From Leucobacter insecticola (GTDB lineage Bacteria > Actinomycetota > Actinomycetes > Actinomycetales > Microbacteriaceae), in the NCBI RefSeq assembly GCF_011382965.1, contig NZ_CP049934.1, forward strand, positions 2,604,001 through 2,668,000: DNA of 64,000 nucleotides, given 5' to 3'. Below, in pieces: positions 27,561 to 36,562 of the stretch. Made by a program: the position numbers and the translations under genes. Each line of letters starts with the position of its first letter. Position 1 is the stretch's first letter. The notes under the pieces are model-generated. The model saw only the letters and a program-made list of their open reading frames with translations, did not search any database and was not told the DNA's origin.

Positions 27561-28259
27561 CTATATCTCGTACATCGCGCGGCCCGCATTGATGTGCGCG
27601 AGCCCGGCAACGTGAGCCGTCTCAATGTCGCCGGATTCGATCGACTCAATCAGCGCGAGGTGGTCAGCATAGAATTTCTCAACGCAGTCCTCGTCCCGCG
27701 CCAGTTTCGCCCAAATCCCTGAGGTCAGCCCGCGGTTCCAGACGAGGTCAAACATCTCTTCAAGGAGCTCATTGTCGAGCATCTCAAGAACACCGCGATG
27801 GAAGTCTCGGTTTGCGCGAAACACCTGATCCGCTGTCTCTTGCGGCCGCGCGGTGAGCTCATCGAGCATCGCCCGCAGCCGTGGCCCCGCGTCTCCGTCA
27901 ATGGTTAATTGTTCCATCGCGAAGCGTTCGATTGCGGAGCGGGCCTGGTATTGCTGGTTCAGTTCTTCCGCGGTAGTCTCCCGCACCACATATCCCCGCC
28001 GACCGTGAGCCTCGATCACCCCTTCGCGTTCGAGTCGCTGCAGAGCTTCGCGAATCGGGGTACGGCTGATTCCCATTTGCTCGGCGAGGTCATCCATCAG
28101 AAGCCGTGTGCCCGGGATCAGTGCGTCATTCAAAAACGCTTCGAAGAGGTGTCTGTAGGCAATCTCTCCCAGACTTTCGCGTTGAAGAGAGATCTTCTGA
28201 ATGACCACCGAGCTGTGCCGCTTCCCTTGGTTTGCTAAGAATATTTGCGAGGGATTCAC
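27561..28259 (-). CDS. GntR-family regulator with FCD domain
   Basis: A 232-aa FadR-subfamily regulator. The winged helix has TRLLMDDLAEQMGISRTPIR then EALQRLEREGVIEAHGRRGY. The C-terminal FCD domain carries histidine/aspartate metal ligands, with NRDFHRGVLEMLDN and DHLALIESIESGDIETA visible. FCD regulators sense organic acids or acyl-CoA-type ligands. Two copies of a GTATAC-centred sequence upstream are its probable operators. Its likely target, the hot-dog dehydratase gene at 30014, is now separated by an IS110 insertion. Confidence 0.88.
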   Translation of the reverse strand: MNPSQIFLANQGKRHSSVVIQKISLQRESLGEIAYRHLFEAFLNDALIPGTRLLMDDLAEQMGISRTPIREALQRLEREGVIEAHGRRGYVVRETTAEELNQQYQARSAIERFAMEQLTIDGDAGPRLRAMLDELTARPQETADQVFRANRDFHRGVLEMLDNELLEEMFDLVWNRGLTSGIWAKLARDEDCVEKFYADHLALIESIESGDIETAHVAGLAHINAGRAMYEI

Positions 28260-28285
28260 GAGAGATCCACAAGCTCAACGACAAC

Positions 28286-28453
28286 TATCGTATACCAGAT
28301 ACTTAACCTTCCAAGTTGCGGCGCCCTCCACTTCCAGCCAAGAACCAACCGTGAGTTACCAGCACCTTCTGAGCTTGCACCCATGTCGAGCACTCCATCC
28401 TGTGCGTAGGCTTACAAATTCTAGAAACAAAATACCGAGTACCGTATACGATA
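28286..28453. promoter_or_regulatory. Two GTATAC-centred operator candidates
   Basis: TATCGTATAC occurs at 28286-28295 and in the opposite orientation (GTATACGATA) at 28444-28453. The GTATAC core is typical of GntR-family sites. The pair lies between the FCD regulator and the IS110 element. The 225-base gap contains nothing else I can name. Confidence 0.5.
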
Positions 28454-28484
28454 CTAGTTATGGGGGGTGCCCCTATGTTGTTTG

Positions 28485-29702
28485 TCAAGCGGCGAGGGCG
28501 GTTTCTGATTGGGTTCGTGGCTGGTAGAGGCTGCCGGTTCTGATCATTGCGTGGAGGACGTCGCAGCGGCGCCTCGCCAGTGCGATGAGTGCTTGGTTAT
28601 GGCGTTTGCCTTGCGCGATCTTCCGGTCGTAGTAGGCCCGTGATTCGGGATCTCGGAGCGCTGCAAACGCGGAAAGAAACATTGCACGTTTCAGGACCTT
28701 GTTGCCGCGCTTTGAGGGGTGTTCGCCGCGGATCGAGGTGCCGGATCGGCGGGTGACGGGCGCGAGCCCGGCGTAAGACGCGAGGTGCCCGGCCGTGGGG
28801 AAATGTTTCCCGACGATCTCGGTGAGGAGTCTGGCTGCGGTCCTGACGCCGACTCCCGGCATACTCGTCAGGACCGGGTGAAGAGGGTGCGCTTCCACGA
28901 TCTTCTCAACCTCGGACGCGATATCGGTGCGTTGCTGGCGGAGTTCGCTGAGTTGCTTCGCGAGCCGTGGCAGCACGATACTCGCGGCGTTCGTGCCGGT
29001 GACCGTCACGGTCTGTTGATCGAGGGCGTCGAAGATCTCCTGCGCCCATGCCCCGCCCTTGCGCGGGGCACGCTTGAGGAGCCTGGCCGCGACGCGCTTC
29101 TGCCCGGCTCGGCGCAACTCACCCGGTGATGGGTAACGCTGCAGCACATCGAGGATCGCGGGATGATCCAGACGCGGCCCGAGTACCCGTTCCAGGGTGG
29201 GATGGATCTGGGTGAGGAGACCTCGAACGCGGTTGGAGACTTGCGTGATTTGCGCGGCAAGATCATCATCGAAGCCACACAGCATCGAGAGTTCCGCGAT
29301 CTGCTCATCGGCGACTTTGATCGATCGCAGAGTTGAGGGCATCGTGCGGGCGGTCTCCGCGATGATGAACGCGTCCCGTGCGTCGGTCTTCGCTTCACCG
29401 GGGTGGAGGTCAGCGACGCGGCGCATCGTGAGGCCGGGGAGATACCCGACGAGCACACCATGCGCTTGCGCGACGGCGACGGGGAGCGCCCCGATCGTGG
29501 CGGGCTGGTCAACGACCAGCAGAGCGGGGCCGTGCTCAGCGAGTTGATCTAGCACCGATATGATCTTGGCTTCGGTGTTCGGGAGCGGCTTGTCGTAGAG
29601 CTTCTTCCCGTCGCGGGTGAGCGCGACCGCGTGATGCTCGCTCTTGCCGACATCGAGGCCGATGAAGACCGCGACGTCGTCGTAGTGCTCAATGCTGTTC
29701 AA
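28485..29702 (-). CDS. IS110-family transposase (DEDD recombinase)
   Basis: A 405-aa transposase, full length and uninterrupted. The N-terminal RuvC-like DEDD domain shows FIGLDVGKSEHHAVA with the first Asp (about residue 16), LLVVDQP with the second acid, and GEAKTDARDAFIIAETAR with the last pair. The C-terminal Transposase_20 domain has LTSMPGVGVRTAARLLTEI and its catalytic serine region GHLASYAGLAPVTRRSGTS. IS110 enzymes are guided by a bridge RNA from the element's left end. Being intact, it may be active. Confidence 0.95.
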   Translation of the reverse strand: MNSIEHYDDVAVFIGLDVGKSEHHAVALTRDGKKLYDKPLPNTEAKIISVLDQLAEHGPALLVVDQPATIGALPVAVAQAHGVLVGYLPGLTMRRVADLHPGEAKTDARDAFIIAETARTMPSTLRSIKVADEQIAELSMLCGFDDDLAAQITQVSNRVRGLLTQIHPTLERVLGPRLDHPAILDVLQRYPSPGELRRAGQKRVAARLLKRAPRKGGAWAQEIFDALDQQTVTVTGTNAASIVLPRLAKQLSELRQQRTDIASEVEKIVEAHPLHPVLTSMPGVGVRTAARLLTEIVGKHFPTAGHLASYAGLAPVTRRSGTSIRGEHPSKRGNKVLKRAMFLSAFAALRDPESRAYYDRKIAQGKRHNQALIALARRRCDVLHAMIRTGSLYQPRTQSETALAA

Positions 29703-29890
29703 GGGGTGTTCCTCCGTCCTGCTTGTATGTGTTCGGCAGTCAGGTGGCGGTAGGCGTCGGCATCCACGTTACGAACGACCCTGCCCCGATATGCGCGGCT
29801 GTGGTCTTGCCCCTATCAGCGATCACCGACCGCCAGACCGGAGGTCGGTGACAACACCCCCAGATCATTGGTACGACAGGGGGCAACAAT
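29703..29890 (-). ncRNA. Candidate IS110 bridge RNA region
   Basis: Non-coding left end upstream of the transposase. A hairpin CACCGACC/GGTCGGTG spans 29824-29850. TGCCCCTAT at 29808-29816 recurs at 28468-28476 next to the transposase 3' end, in the same orientation. A repeated stretch shared by the RNA region and the element end is what a donor-binding loop would give. Boundaries and loop assignment are inferred from family knowledge. Confidence 0.45.
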
Positions 29891-30013
29891 CATGCCGGCC
29901 CCGGCTGGCTGCCTCACTCCTCATCCTCGCGGATCAGGAGCTACGAACAAAGTAACGGGTCGTCTCGCGGGGCACCTCAACAGTTTGCCGCGCAGTCCTG
30001 AAGGGAACTTCTC

Positions 30014-30918
30014 ATGTCGGTGACAACCACCCAAGCAACCCTCAGCTCATGGGTTGGACGCTCTGAAACCACCAGCGACATCGCTTCACGCGCAGGCGCG
30101 CTCGGACTCGCCACCCTCCTCAACGCCCCGCTGGATCCTGACTCCGTTGACACCGCGAGCCTGTTTCCGCTCGGACACTGGCTGCAGTTCAACCCACCGA
30201 CCACGGATGACAAGCCCGGGCCTGAGGGTCACTCGTTGCTTTGCGACTTCGTCACTCGATTCGGGCTACCGCGCCGCATGTGGACCGGCAGCGACATTTC
30301 CTTCCACTCCCCATCACCGTGGGCGAACACCTGACGCGGACCACAACCATTGAGGCGATCGTTCCCAAGAAGAACAACATGGGTGCCCACTGCTTTGTGA
30401 GGCTCCGCCACGAAGTACAGACCCCTCGGGATCTCGCGCTCGTCGAACGTCAGACTCTGCTGTATAGGGAGCCGGCCATACTGTCCCCACTCGCGACCCG
30501 CAAAGCTCCCCGCCCAGACGGTCCGGCTCCCGAGGGGTGGGACTGGGTTCGCTCGACCAGCGCTGATGAAGTCACACTTTTTCGCTACTCAGCACTGACC
30601 TTTGACACAAGCCGTATCCATTACGACTTGCGATACGCCACTCGCGAGGAGGGCTACCCCGGGCTCGTCGTGCACGGCCCACTGTTGGCGACGTTCCTGC
30701 TGAGCGCGCTGCTCCAGGAGCTGCCGGGCGCGACGATCACCCGCTTCCGATTCTTGGCCCGCGCACCGCTTTTCGCGAACGAAACAGCGCACCTCTGCGG
30801 ACGAGTCGCCGAGCAAAACCCCGACGTGCACTCAAACACCGGGGGGCCCCGCATTGAGCTCGCAGCGATAGCGCCGAACGGTGCGGTGGCGATCGCCGCT
30901 CTCGCGGAGTTGGGTTAA
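30014..30918 (+). CDS. Hot-dog fold FAS1-like dehydratase / acyl-CoA hydratase (frameshifted in this sequence)
   Basis: The restored 301-aa protein has two hot-dog halves, as in mesaconyl-/itaconyl-CoA hydratases and HTD2-like dehydratases: PLGHWLQFNPP and LPRRMWTGSDISFHSPITVGE in the first, RYSALTFDTSRIHYDLRYA and EGYPGLVVHGPLLATFLL in the second, with the hydratase Asp/His pair. The frame breaks at the C run 30309-30312, and one added C gives SPITVGEHLTRTTTIE and a length divisible by three. The ribosome site GAAGGGAA precedes the ATG. An FCD regulator across the IS110 element is the probable controller; exact substrate unknown. Confidence 0.82.
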
Positions 30919-30983
30919 TCGTCCAACAGACGCAGGCCTACTCGTGTGCTGCAACAAGGCCTCTCTGAGATAGCCTCGTCTAC

Positions 30984-32288
30984 ATGGCTGAGGAAACTGT
31001 CGTGACTACCATCTGGCCACCAGACACCTGGTTCCGTGAAATATTCGCGCGACAACCAATCCGCACCAAGCGACTGCTGCTCCGGCCTCTCGCCGCACGC
31101 GATGCCGATGACGTCTGGCGGTACCAAAGCGATGCGGAGATCCTGCGCTACATCCCCTGGCCGGAACGAACACGGGAGGAGGCCCGGGCGCACACCGAGC
31201 TTCGCGCGGGAACGGATAACACCGCAGGCGAGGGCGCTCTGCGCAATGACGGCGACCGCGTGTTTCTCGCCGTTGAACTTGCCGCGGGCACCGAACGCGG
31301 GCGTGTCATCGGGGATCTGATGCTGCGGGTCGCGAGCACCGTGAAGCACGAGATCGAGGTGGGCTGGGTCTTCGCTCGGGATCAGCACGGGCGCGGTTAT
31401 GCTGCCGAATCTGCCGCAGAAGTGTTGCGGCTTGCATTCGAAAGCCTGGAAGCCCAGCGGGTGATTGCGCAGCTCGATGATCGCAACACGGCTTCAGCTA
31501 CACTCTGTACCCGGCTCGGCATGCGCCACGAGGGTACGGCTTTCGAGAAGGAGTGGGAACCGAGTGGCTGGGTCAATCTCGCGCTCTACGGAATCGATCG
31601 GGAGGAATGGGCAGCACAGATTTCAGGATCACCGGTTCCTCGTAGTCCCTCACCTGTTCCGGTGCCCCCTGCACTGCCCAGCGAAGGGCCGCCCGCTCCA
31701 CTCCCGCTCCCCTACAATTTCATTGAGCAATCAGCAATTCCGCTGCGGACCGAACGGCTCAAGATTCGGCGTTACAGCGACGGCGACACCCGCGCATTGC
31801 AATCACTGTTGGGAGACCCCGAGGTGACGCGCTACCTGCGCGTCAGTCCGATGAGCATGCCCGAAGCCGCGTCTGTGATCGAGCAGGATCGTCGCGGTAT
31901 GACACTTGCCAAGGACGGGGATGCGGTGAAACTGGCTCTTGAATATGAGGGTCGGTGCATGGGTCGGGTCAAACTACAGGTCTCTTCAGCCGAAGCTCGG
32001 GAACTCGAGATCGGTTGGATTCTCTCACCGACCTACCAAGGTAAGGGTCTTGCCTCCGAAGCCGCCACCGCCCTTCTCAATCTCGCGATTGAGAAGATAG
32101 GCGCCCACCGAGTGATCGCGTATCTTGATCCCAATAACTTCCCCTCGGCTGCCCTCGCAACCAGGCTCGGCTTGCGTCTCGAACAGCACAGTCACGCAGA
32201 CTGGCCGCAAGATGACGACAGTTGGAGCGACACGGCTGTGTATGCACTCACTGCTGCGGAATGGCGAGATTCCCGGTTACGGCGCTGA
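30984..32288 (+). CDS. Tandem GNAT acetyltransferase (two RimJ-like domains fused)
   Basis: A 434-aa protein made of two complete RimJ/RimL-type GNAT domains. Domain 1 is about residues 25-205 (TKRLLLRPLAARDADDVWRY; acetyl-CoA loop QHGRGYAAESAAEVLRLAF; IAQLDDRNTASATLCTRLGM). A proline-rich linker spans about 210-245 (SPVPRSPSPVPVPPALP). Domain 2 is about 250-430 (TERLKIRRYSDGDTRALQSL; YQGKGLASEAATALLNLAI; IAYLDPNNFPSAALATRLGL). Both keep the RGYA/KGLA pyrophosphate loop, so both may bind acetyl-CoA. Substrates unknown; relatives acetylate protein N-termini, amino groups or drugs. Confidence 0.9.
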   Translation: MAEETVVTTIWPPDTWFREIFARQPIRTKRLLLRPLAARDADDVWRYQSDAEILRYIPWPERTREEARAHTELRAGTDNTAGEGALRNDGDRVFLAVELAAGTERGRVIGDLMLRVASTVKHEIEVGWVFARDQHGRGYAAESAAEVLRLAFESLEAQRVIAQLDDRNTASATLCTRLGMRHEGTAFEKEWEPSGWVNLALYGIDREEWAAQISGSPVPRSPSPVPVPPALPSEGPPAPLPLPYNFIEQSAIPLRTERLKIRRYSDGDTRALQSLLGDPEVTRYLRVSPMSMPEAASVIEQDRRGMTLAKDGDAVKLALEYEGRCMGRVKLQVSSAEARELEIGWILSPTYQGKGLASEAATALLNLAIEKIGAHRVIAYLDPNNFPSAALATRLGLRLEQHSHADWPQDDDSWSDTAVYALTAAEWRDSRLRR

Positions 32289-32348
32289 AGCACGGACTTC
32301 TAAGGTGGAGATTCTAGAGTTGTGTTTCACGCAAGAAAGGTTGCCCCC

Positions 32349-32918
32349 ATGTCTTTGTCTCGTTTCACAGCACGCAGGATTGCGCTACCGCTCGCTGCGA
32401 CGCTGCTCGTCGCTCCGCTTGCTGCCTGCAGCGGGATCAGCCAGGTTACAGATTCCGTTTCGGGCAACGGGAGTTGCCGGGTGGCGGCCGAAAAGATCGA
32501 TGCCGTCATAGCTGACGCACAAGCAAACGCTCCCAAGATGATCGCGGAGCTGATCACCAGCGGCAAGTTCGACGCGGCCGCGCTCGTGGATCCGGTACTC
32601 GAATCCCTCGATGCGGCGGCGGGCACCGCAACTGACCCGGCCGTGATCGCGGCCATCGACGACGCTCGCGCTTCTTGGAACGGTCTCGCCGCTGACGTGC
32701 AGGCGCTCGGTGCGCCAGACCTCAGTGGTCTGGATCTCGGGGATCTCGGATCTCTCGGGGACGTGAAATCTCTCAGCGATCTAGGATCACTCGGCGATCT
32801 CGGCTCGCTCAGCACGTTGCAGGGCTACGGCGAGGAACTCTCAGCGATCGTCTCCGCGCGCCTGCCCGAGTTGCAGGCTACCGGGGCCGCGCTTCAGGAG
32901 GCCTGCAACGCGCAATAG
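32349..32918 (+). CDS. Small lipoprotein of unknown function (2)
   Basis: A 189-aa lipoprotein with signal peptide RFTARRIALPLAATLLVAPL and lipobox LAAC followed by SGISQ. Ribosome site AGAAAGG lies 8 bases upstream. The mature part is helical, with an early cysteine (GNGSCRVAAEKIDAV) and a late one (EACNAQ), as in the lipoprotein at 26991. Near the C-terminus a Gly-Leu-Asp-Ser repeat (LDLGDLGSLGDVKSL then SDLGSLGDLGSLS) forms a six- to seven-residue periodic segment. Function unknown; the two are probably distant paralogues. Confidence 0.82.
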   Translation: MSLSRFTARRIALPLAATLLVAPLAACSGISQVTDSVSGNGSCRVAAEKIDAVIADAQANAPKMIAELITSGKFDAAALVDPVLESLDAAAGTATDPAVIAAIDDARASWNGLAADVQALGAPDLSGLDLGDLGSLGDVKSLSDLGSLGDLGSLSTLQGYGEELSAIVSARLPELQATGAALQEACNAQ

Positions 32919-32938
32919 TTCCAGCTGCTCCGAGCACA

Positions 32939-35900
32939 CTACTCCGCCGCCGGGGCGTCTTCCTCCAGCAGGGTCGCAAGCACCCGGCCGGTCCAGGCCA
33001 CAATGTCACCCTCGTCTCCGACGTGACGCTGCCCCACCCCTGCGAGCGGACTACGGGAGGAGGCGGTGCCGCCGGGGAGCGGAATCTGTAGGTTCTGCGT
33101 CGCTTCGGTGTAGCGGGATCCGGGGTACATCCGGTTCATCCGCATCTTTCTGGAGTCGAGCAGCTTCACCGGCTCGATGCGCAGCACGGTGCCGGCCGCG
33201 ACTACCTTGGTGAGCCCGAGTCGTGCGGCACGGCGACGCAGCGCCGAGATCGCCGCGAGTCGCTGCACCTCAGCGGGGGGTTCGCCGTAGCGGTCCGTGA
33301 GTTCCTCCAGCACAAGCGTGACGTGATCTTCTGGGGCCTGCGGGTGCGAGGCCGCAGAGAACTTCTGGTACGCCTCGAGCCGGAGACGATCGCTCTCCAC
33401 GTACTCCTCGGGGATGTGCGCGTCGACGGGCAACTCGAGCACCAGCTCAGTGTTGTCTTGCACGTCCTCACCCTTAAAGGTGCTGACGGCCTCGCCAATC
33501 ATCCGCAGATAGAGGTCGAACCCGACGCCCGCGATATGGCCGGACTGCTCGCCGCCGAGCAGGTTGCCCGCACCGCGCAGTTCGAGATCCTTCAGCGCGA
33601 CCTGCATGCCCGAGCCAAGCTCATTATTCTTCGCGAGCGTGTCCAGCCGCTCGTGCGCGTGCTCGGTCAGGGGCTTGTCGGGATCGTAAAGGAAGTAGGC
33701 GTAGGCCCGTTCGCGGCTGCGGCCGACCCGGCCACGCAATTGGTGCAGTTGGCTCAAGCCGTATTTGTCGGCGGCATCGATGATGATCGTGTTCGCGTTG
33801 GCGATATCGAGGCCCGTCTCGATGATCGTGGTCGACACGAGCACGTCGAACTTACGCTCCCAAAAGTCTTGCACCACCTGTTCAAGCTGGTGCTCACTGA
33901 GCTTGCCGTGGGCGACCGCAACGCGCGCCTCTGGCACCAGATCCGCGATGTGCGCCGCGACCCGAGAAATCGACGCCACCCGGTTGTGGACAAAGAACAC
34001 TTGTCCCTCGCGCAGCATCTCGCGGCGGATCGCAGCCCCGATCTGCTTGTCGCTGCGCGGACCCACAAACGTCAGGATCGGGTGGCGATCCTCGGGGGCG
34101 GTCGCGAGCGTGGACATCTCACGGATCCCGGTGACCGCCATTTCCAACGTGCGCGGGATCGGCGTTGCGCTCATCGCCAAGATATCAACGTTGGTCTTCA
34201 GCTTCTTCATGGCGTCTTTGTGTTCCACGCCGAACCGCTGTTCCTCGTCAATAATGAGCAGACCGAGGTCTTTGAACAGCACACCCTCGGCGAGCAGCCG
34301 ATGGGTGCCAATCACCACATCGACCGTGCCCGCGGCGAGACCCTCAATCGTCTCCTTCGCTTCCTTGTCGCTCTGAAAGCGGCTGAGCGGCCGCAGCTGC
34401 ACCGGGAACCCAGCGAATCGATCCTGAAACGTCTCAAAGTGCTGGTTCACAAGCAGGGTGGTGGGCACGAGCATCGCCACCTGCTTCCCGTCTTGCACCG
34501 CCTTGAACGCCGCACGCACCGCGACCTCCGTCTTGCCGAAGCCGACGTCACCCGCGATCAGGCGATCCATCGGGATCGCCCGCTCCATGTCGCGTTTCAC
34601 CTCGTCAATGGTGGTCAGCTGATCGAGCGTCTCGGCGTAGGGGAACGCCTCTTCGAGTTCGTGCTGCCAGGGCGTATCGGGCGAGAACGCAAAGCCCTTC
34701 GACGCGACGCGCGCTGAGTAGAGCTTCACGAGTTCAACCGCGATGTCCCTGACGGCCTTGCGCGCCTTCTTCTTCGCGTTCGCCCAGTCGCTGCCGCCCA
34801 TCTTCGAGAGCGCGGGGGCCTCACCGCCGACGTACCGCGACAGCTGGTCGAGCTGATCGGTGGGCACGTACAGCTTGTCTTTGGGCATGCCGCGCTTGCT
34901 CGAGGCATACTCGAGCACCAGGTATTCACGCAGCGCCTTCGTGGCGTCCCTCCCAACGCCGGTCGGCACCATACGCTGCGTCAGCTCAACGAAGCGGCCG
35001 ATGCCGTGCGTCTCGTGCACCACAAAATCACCCGCGACCAGCTTCAGCGGATCGACAACGTTCTTGCCGCGTCGCTTCGCGAGCTTCTGCCCGCTCGCCG
35101 CCTGACTCGACACTGCTCGCCCGAAGAACTCCGCTTCGGTCGCGAGCAGCAGTTTGGCTTCCGCGCTCTCAAAGCCGGACCAGGCGGTGCCCGTGACCAG
35201 GTAGATCACGCCGTCATCGAGTCGCTCGGGAAGTTCGTCAACAATGCGAGCCGCAGCGCCAGCCTCGGCGAGGACGTCACGGGCCCGCTCGACAAGCCCG
35301 GCACCCTGCGCGGTCACGATCGTGTGCCAGCCCGCGGCAAGTCGGTCACTCAGGAGCTTGATCGCGGCACCCGTCGCTTCGGCACCGCTGAGTTTGGAGA
35401 CGGGGCCGCCATGCACCGCGATGGCTTGGGGCTCATGCGGGATCACGGCCTCGTCACCGGCGGCCTCGTCACGCACGAAGCTCGACACCGACCACCAGGG
35501 CCGACCGGGTGACGCAGCACGCAGTTCCGTCAGCGACAACAGTCCGCTGTCCTCAACCGGAACCGGAGCCTCAGCACCGGCGGTCGCCGCCTGCCACGCC
35601 GCCTCCAAGAACTCGCGGTTGGTGTCGGCGAGGCTCACCGCACGGCTCGCCACGCGCTCCGGCGAAGCGACGAGCACGGCACCGCCATCCGGCAGCAACG
35701 CGGTCAAGGGCTGCAGCCCAGACACCAGCTGCGGCAGCAGACTCTCCATGCCCTCAACCGGCATGCCCTGGCTCATTTTTTCAAGCAGTGTTCCCAGCGC
35801 GGGGAACCGCGGGAGCAACTCGGCCGCCCGCTCACGCACCTCGTCCGTGAGGAGCAGTTCGCGGGCGGGCCACAGTTCGACCTCTGGCAGCGGTTCTCCG

Positions 35901-36562
35901 ACACTACGCTGATCCGACACCGCGAAGCGCCTGATCTGATCAACCTCGTCACCGAAGAAGTCAACCCGCACGGCCTGCTCCGCCATCGGGGGAAACACGT
36001 CAAGAATGCCGCCGCGCACCGCGAACTCGCCGCGCCTGGTCACCATATCGACGCGGGTGTAGGCCAGATCGACTAGGCCACGTGAGATCTCCTCCAGCGG
36101 CGCTGCCGTGTCGCCACCGCGGAGCACGATCGACCGGGCGTTAACTGCATGCGGCGACACCGGTTGCAGTGCGGCACGCACCGAGGCAACGAGAATCAGT
36201 GGCCGCGCTGGATCGGCGTCACGCAGCAAGCGCAGCGCCGCAGCACGTCTTCCGACCGTCTCGACGCTCGGGCTCAGCCGTTCGTGTGGCAGCGTCTCCC
36301 ACGCGGGGAACTCTGCGGTCACCGCTTCTGGGATCAGTGAGGCGAGAGCCGTGCGCAGCGCATCGGCCTCGCGGCTGGTGGCAGCAATTACGAGAAGTGG
36401 CCCACGATCCCCGCCCTCGCGACGGCGGCGCAGGAGCCCCGCGATCAGTGGCGCACGCAGTCCCTCGGCAACCGAAAACTCGGCGTCGCTCGCGCTCGCG
36501 TCGAGCGCTCGCGCAAACGATGAGGAAGCCTCAAGTAGACGGTCAATTCCGCGAAGTGTCAT
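32939..36562 (-). CDS. mfd: Transcription-repair coupling factor Mfd
   Basis: Mfd removes stalled RNA polymerase and recruits UvrA. The 1207-aa protein has the full domain order: the UvrB-like N-terminal module (EFPAWETLPHERLSPSVETV), the RNA-polymerase interaction domain (GDFVVHETHGIGRFV), the RecG-like translocase with Walker A DRLIAGDVGFGKTEVAVRAA, the helicase box LLIIDEEQRFGVEHKD, SATPIPRTLEMAVTGIR, the TRG-containing region near QLHQLRGRVGRSRERAYAY, and the C-terminal D7 domain (PVDAHIPEEYV). Pth overlaps its start by four bases. Part of the conserved glmU-prs-rplY-pth-mfd order. Confidence 0.97.
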   Translation of the reverse strand: MTLRGIDRLLEASSSFARALDASASDAEFSVAEGLRAPLIAGLLRRRREGGDRGPLLVIAATSREADALRTALASLIPEAVTAEFPAWETLPHERLSPSVETVGRRAAALRLLRDADPARPLILVASVRAALQPVSPHAVNARSIVLRGGDTAAPLEEISRGLVDLAYTRVDMVTRRGEFAVRGGILDVFPPMAEQAVRVDFFGDEVDQIRRFAVSDQRSVGEPLPEVELWPARELLLTDEVRERAAELLPRFPALGTLLEKMSQGMPVEGMESLLPQLVSGLQPLTALLPDGGAVLVASPERVASRAVSLADTNREFLEAAWQAATAGAEAPVPVEDSGLLSLTELRAASPGRPWWSVSSFVRDEAAGDEAVIPHEPQAIAVHGGPVSKLSGAEATGAAIKLLSDRLAAGWHTIVTAQGAGLVERARDVLAEAGAAARIVDELPERLDDGVIYLVTGTAWSGFESAEAKLLLATEAEFFGRAVSSQAASGQKLAKRRGKNVVDPLKLVAGDFVVHETHGIGRFVELTQRMVPTGVGRDATKALREYLVLEYASSKRGMPKDKLYVPTDQLDQLSRYVGGEAPALSKMGGSDWANAKKKARKAVRDIAVELVKLYSARVASKGFAFSPDTPWQHELEEAFPYAETLDQLTTIDEVKRDMERAIPMDRLIAGDVGFGKTEVAVRAAFKAVQDGKQVAMLVPTTLLVNQHFETFQDRFAGFPVQLRPLSRFQSDKEAKETIEGLAAGTVDVVIGTHRLLAEGVLFKDLGLLIIDEEQRFGVEHKDAMKKLKTNVDILAMSATPIPRTLEMAVTGIREMSTLATAPEDRHPILTFVGPRSDKQIGAAIRREMLREGQVFFVHNRVASISRVAAHIADLVPEARVAVAHGKLSEHQLEQVVQDFWERKFDVLVSTTIIETGLDIANANTIIIDAADKYGLSQLHQLRGRVGRSRERAYAYFLYDPDKPLTEHAHERLDTLAKNNELGSGMQVALKDLELRGAGNLLGGEQSGHIAGVGFDLYLRMIGEAVSTFKGEDVQDNTELVLELPVDAHIPEEYVESDRLRLEAYQKFSAASHPQAPEDHVTLVLEELTDRYGEPPAEVQRLAAISALRRRAARLGLTKVVAAGTVLRIEPVKLLDSRKMRMNRMYPGSRYTEATQNLQIPLPGGTASSRSPLAGVGQRHVGDEGDIVAWTGRVLATLLEEDAPAAE

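Larger units (their letters stand above)
28461..29900 (-). mobile_element. IS110-family insertion sequence (ends approximate)
   Basis: The element consists of the transposase gene, a short right flank and a roughly 200-base non-coding left end upstream of the transposase start, the place where IS110 elements encode their bridge RNA. As expected for IS110 there are no obvious terminal inverted repeats or target duplications, so the outer boundaries are estimates. It separates an FCD regulator and its operators from the hot-dog dehydratase gene. Confidence 0.65.

Noticed and set aside
33323..34717. A 464-codon plus-strand frame opposite mfd
   Set aside because: Antisense shadow of the helicase domain; composition typical of GC-rich third-position bias.
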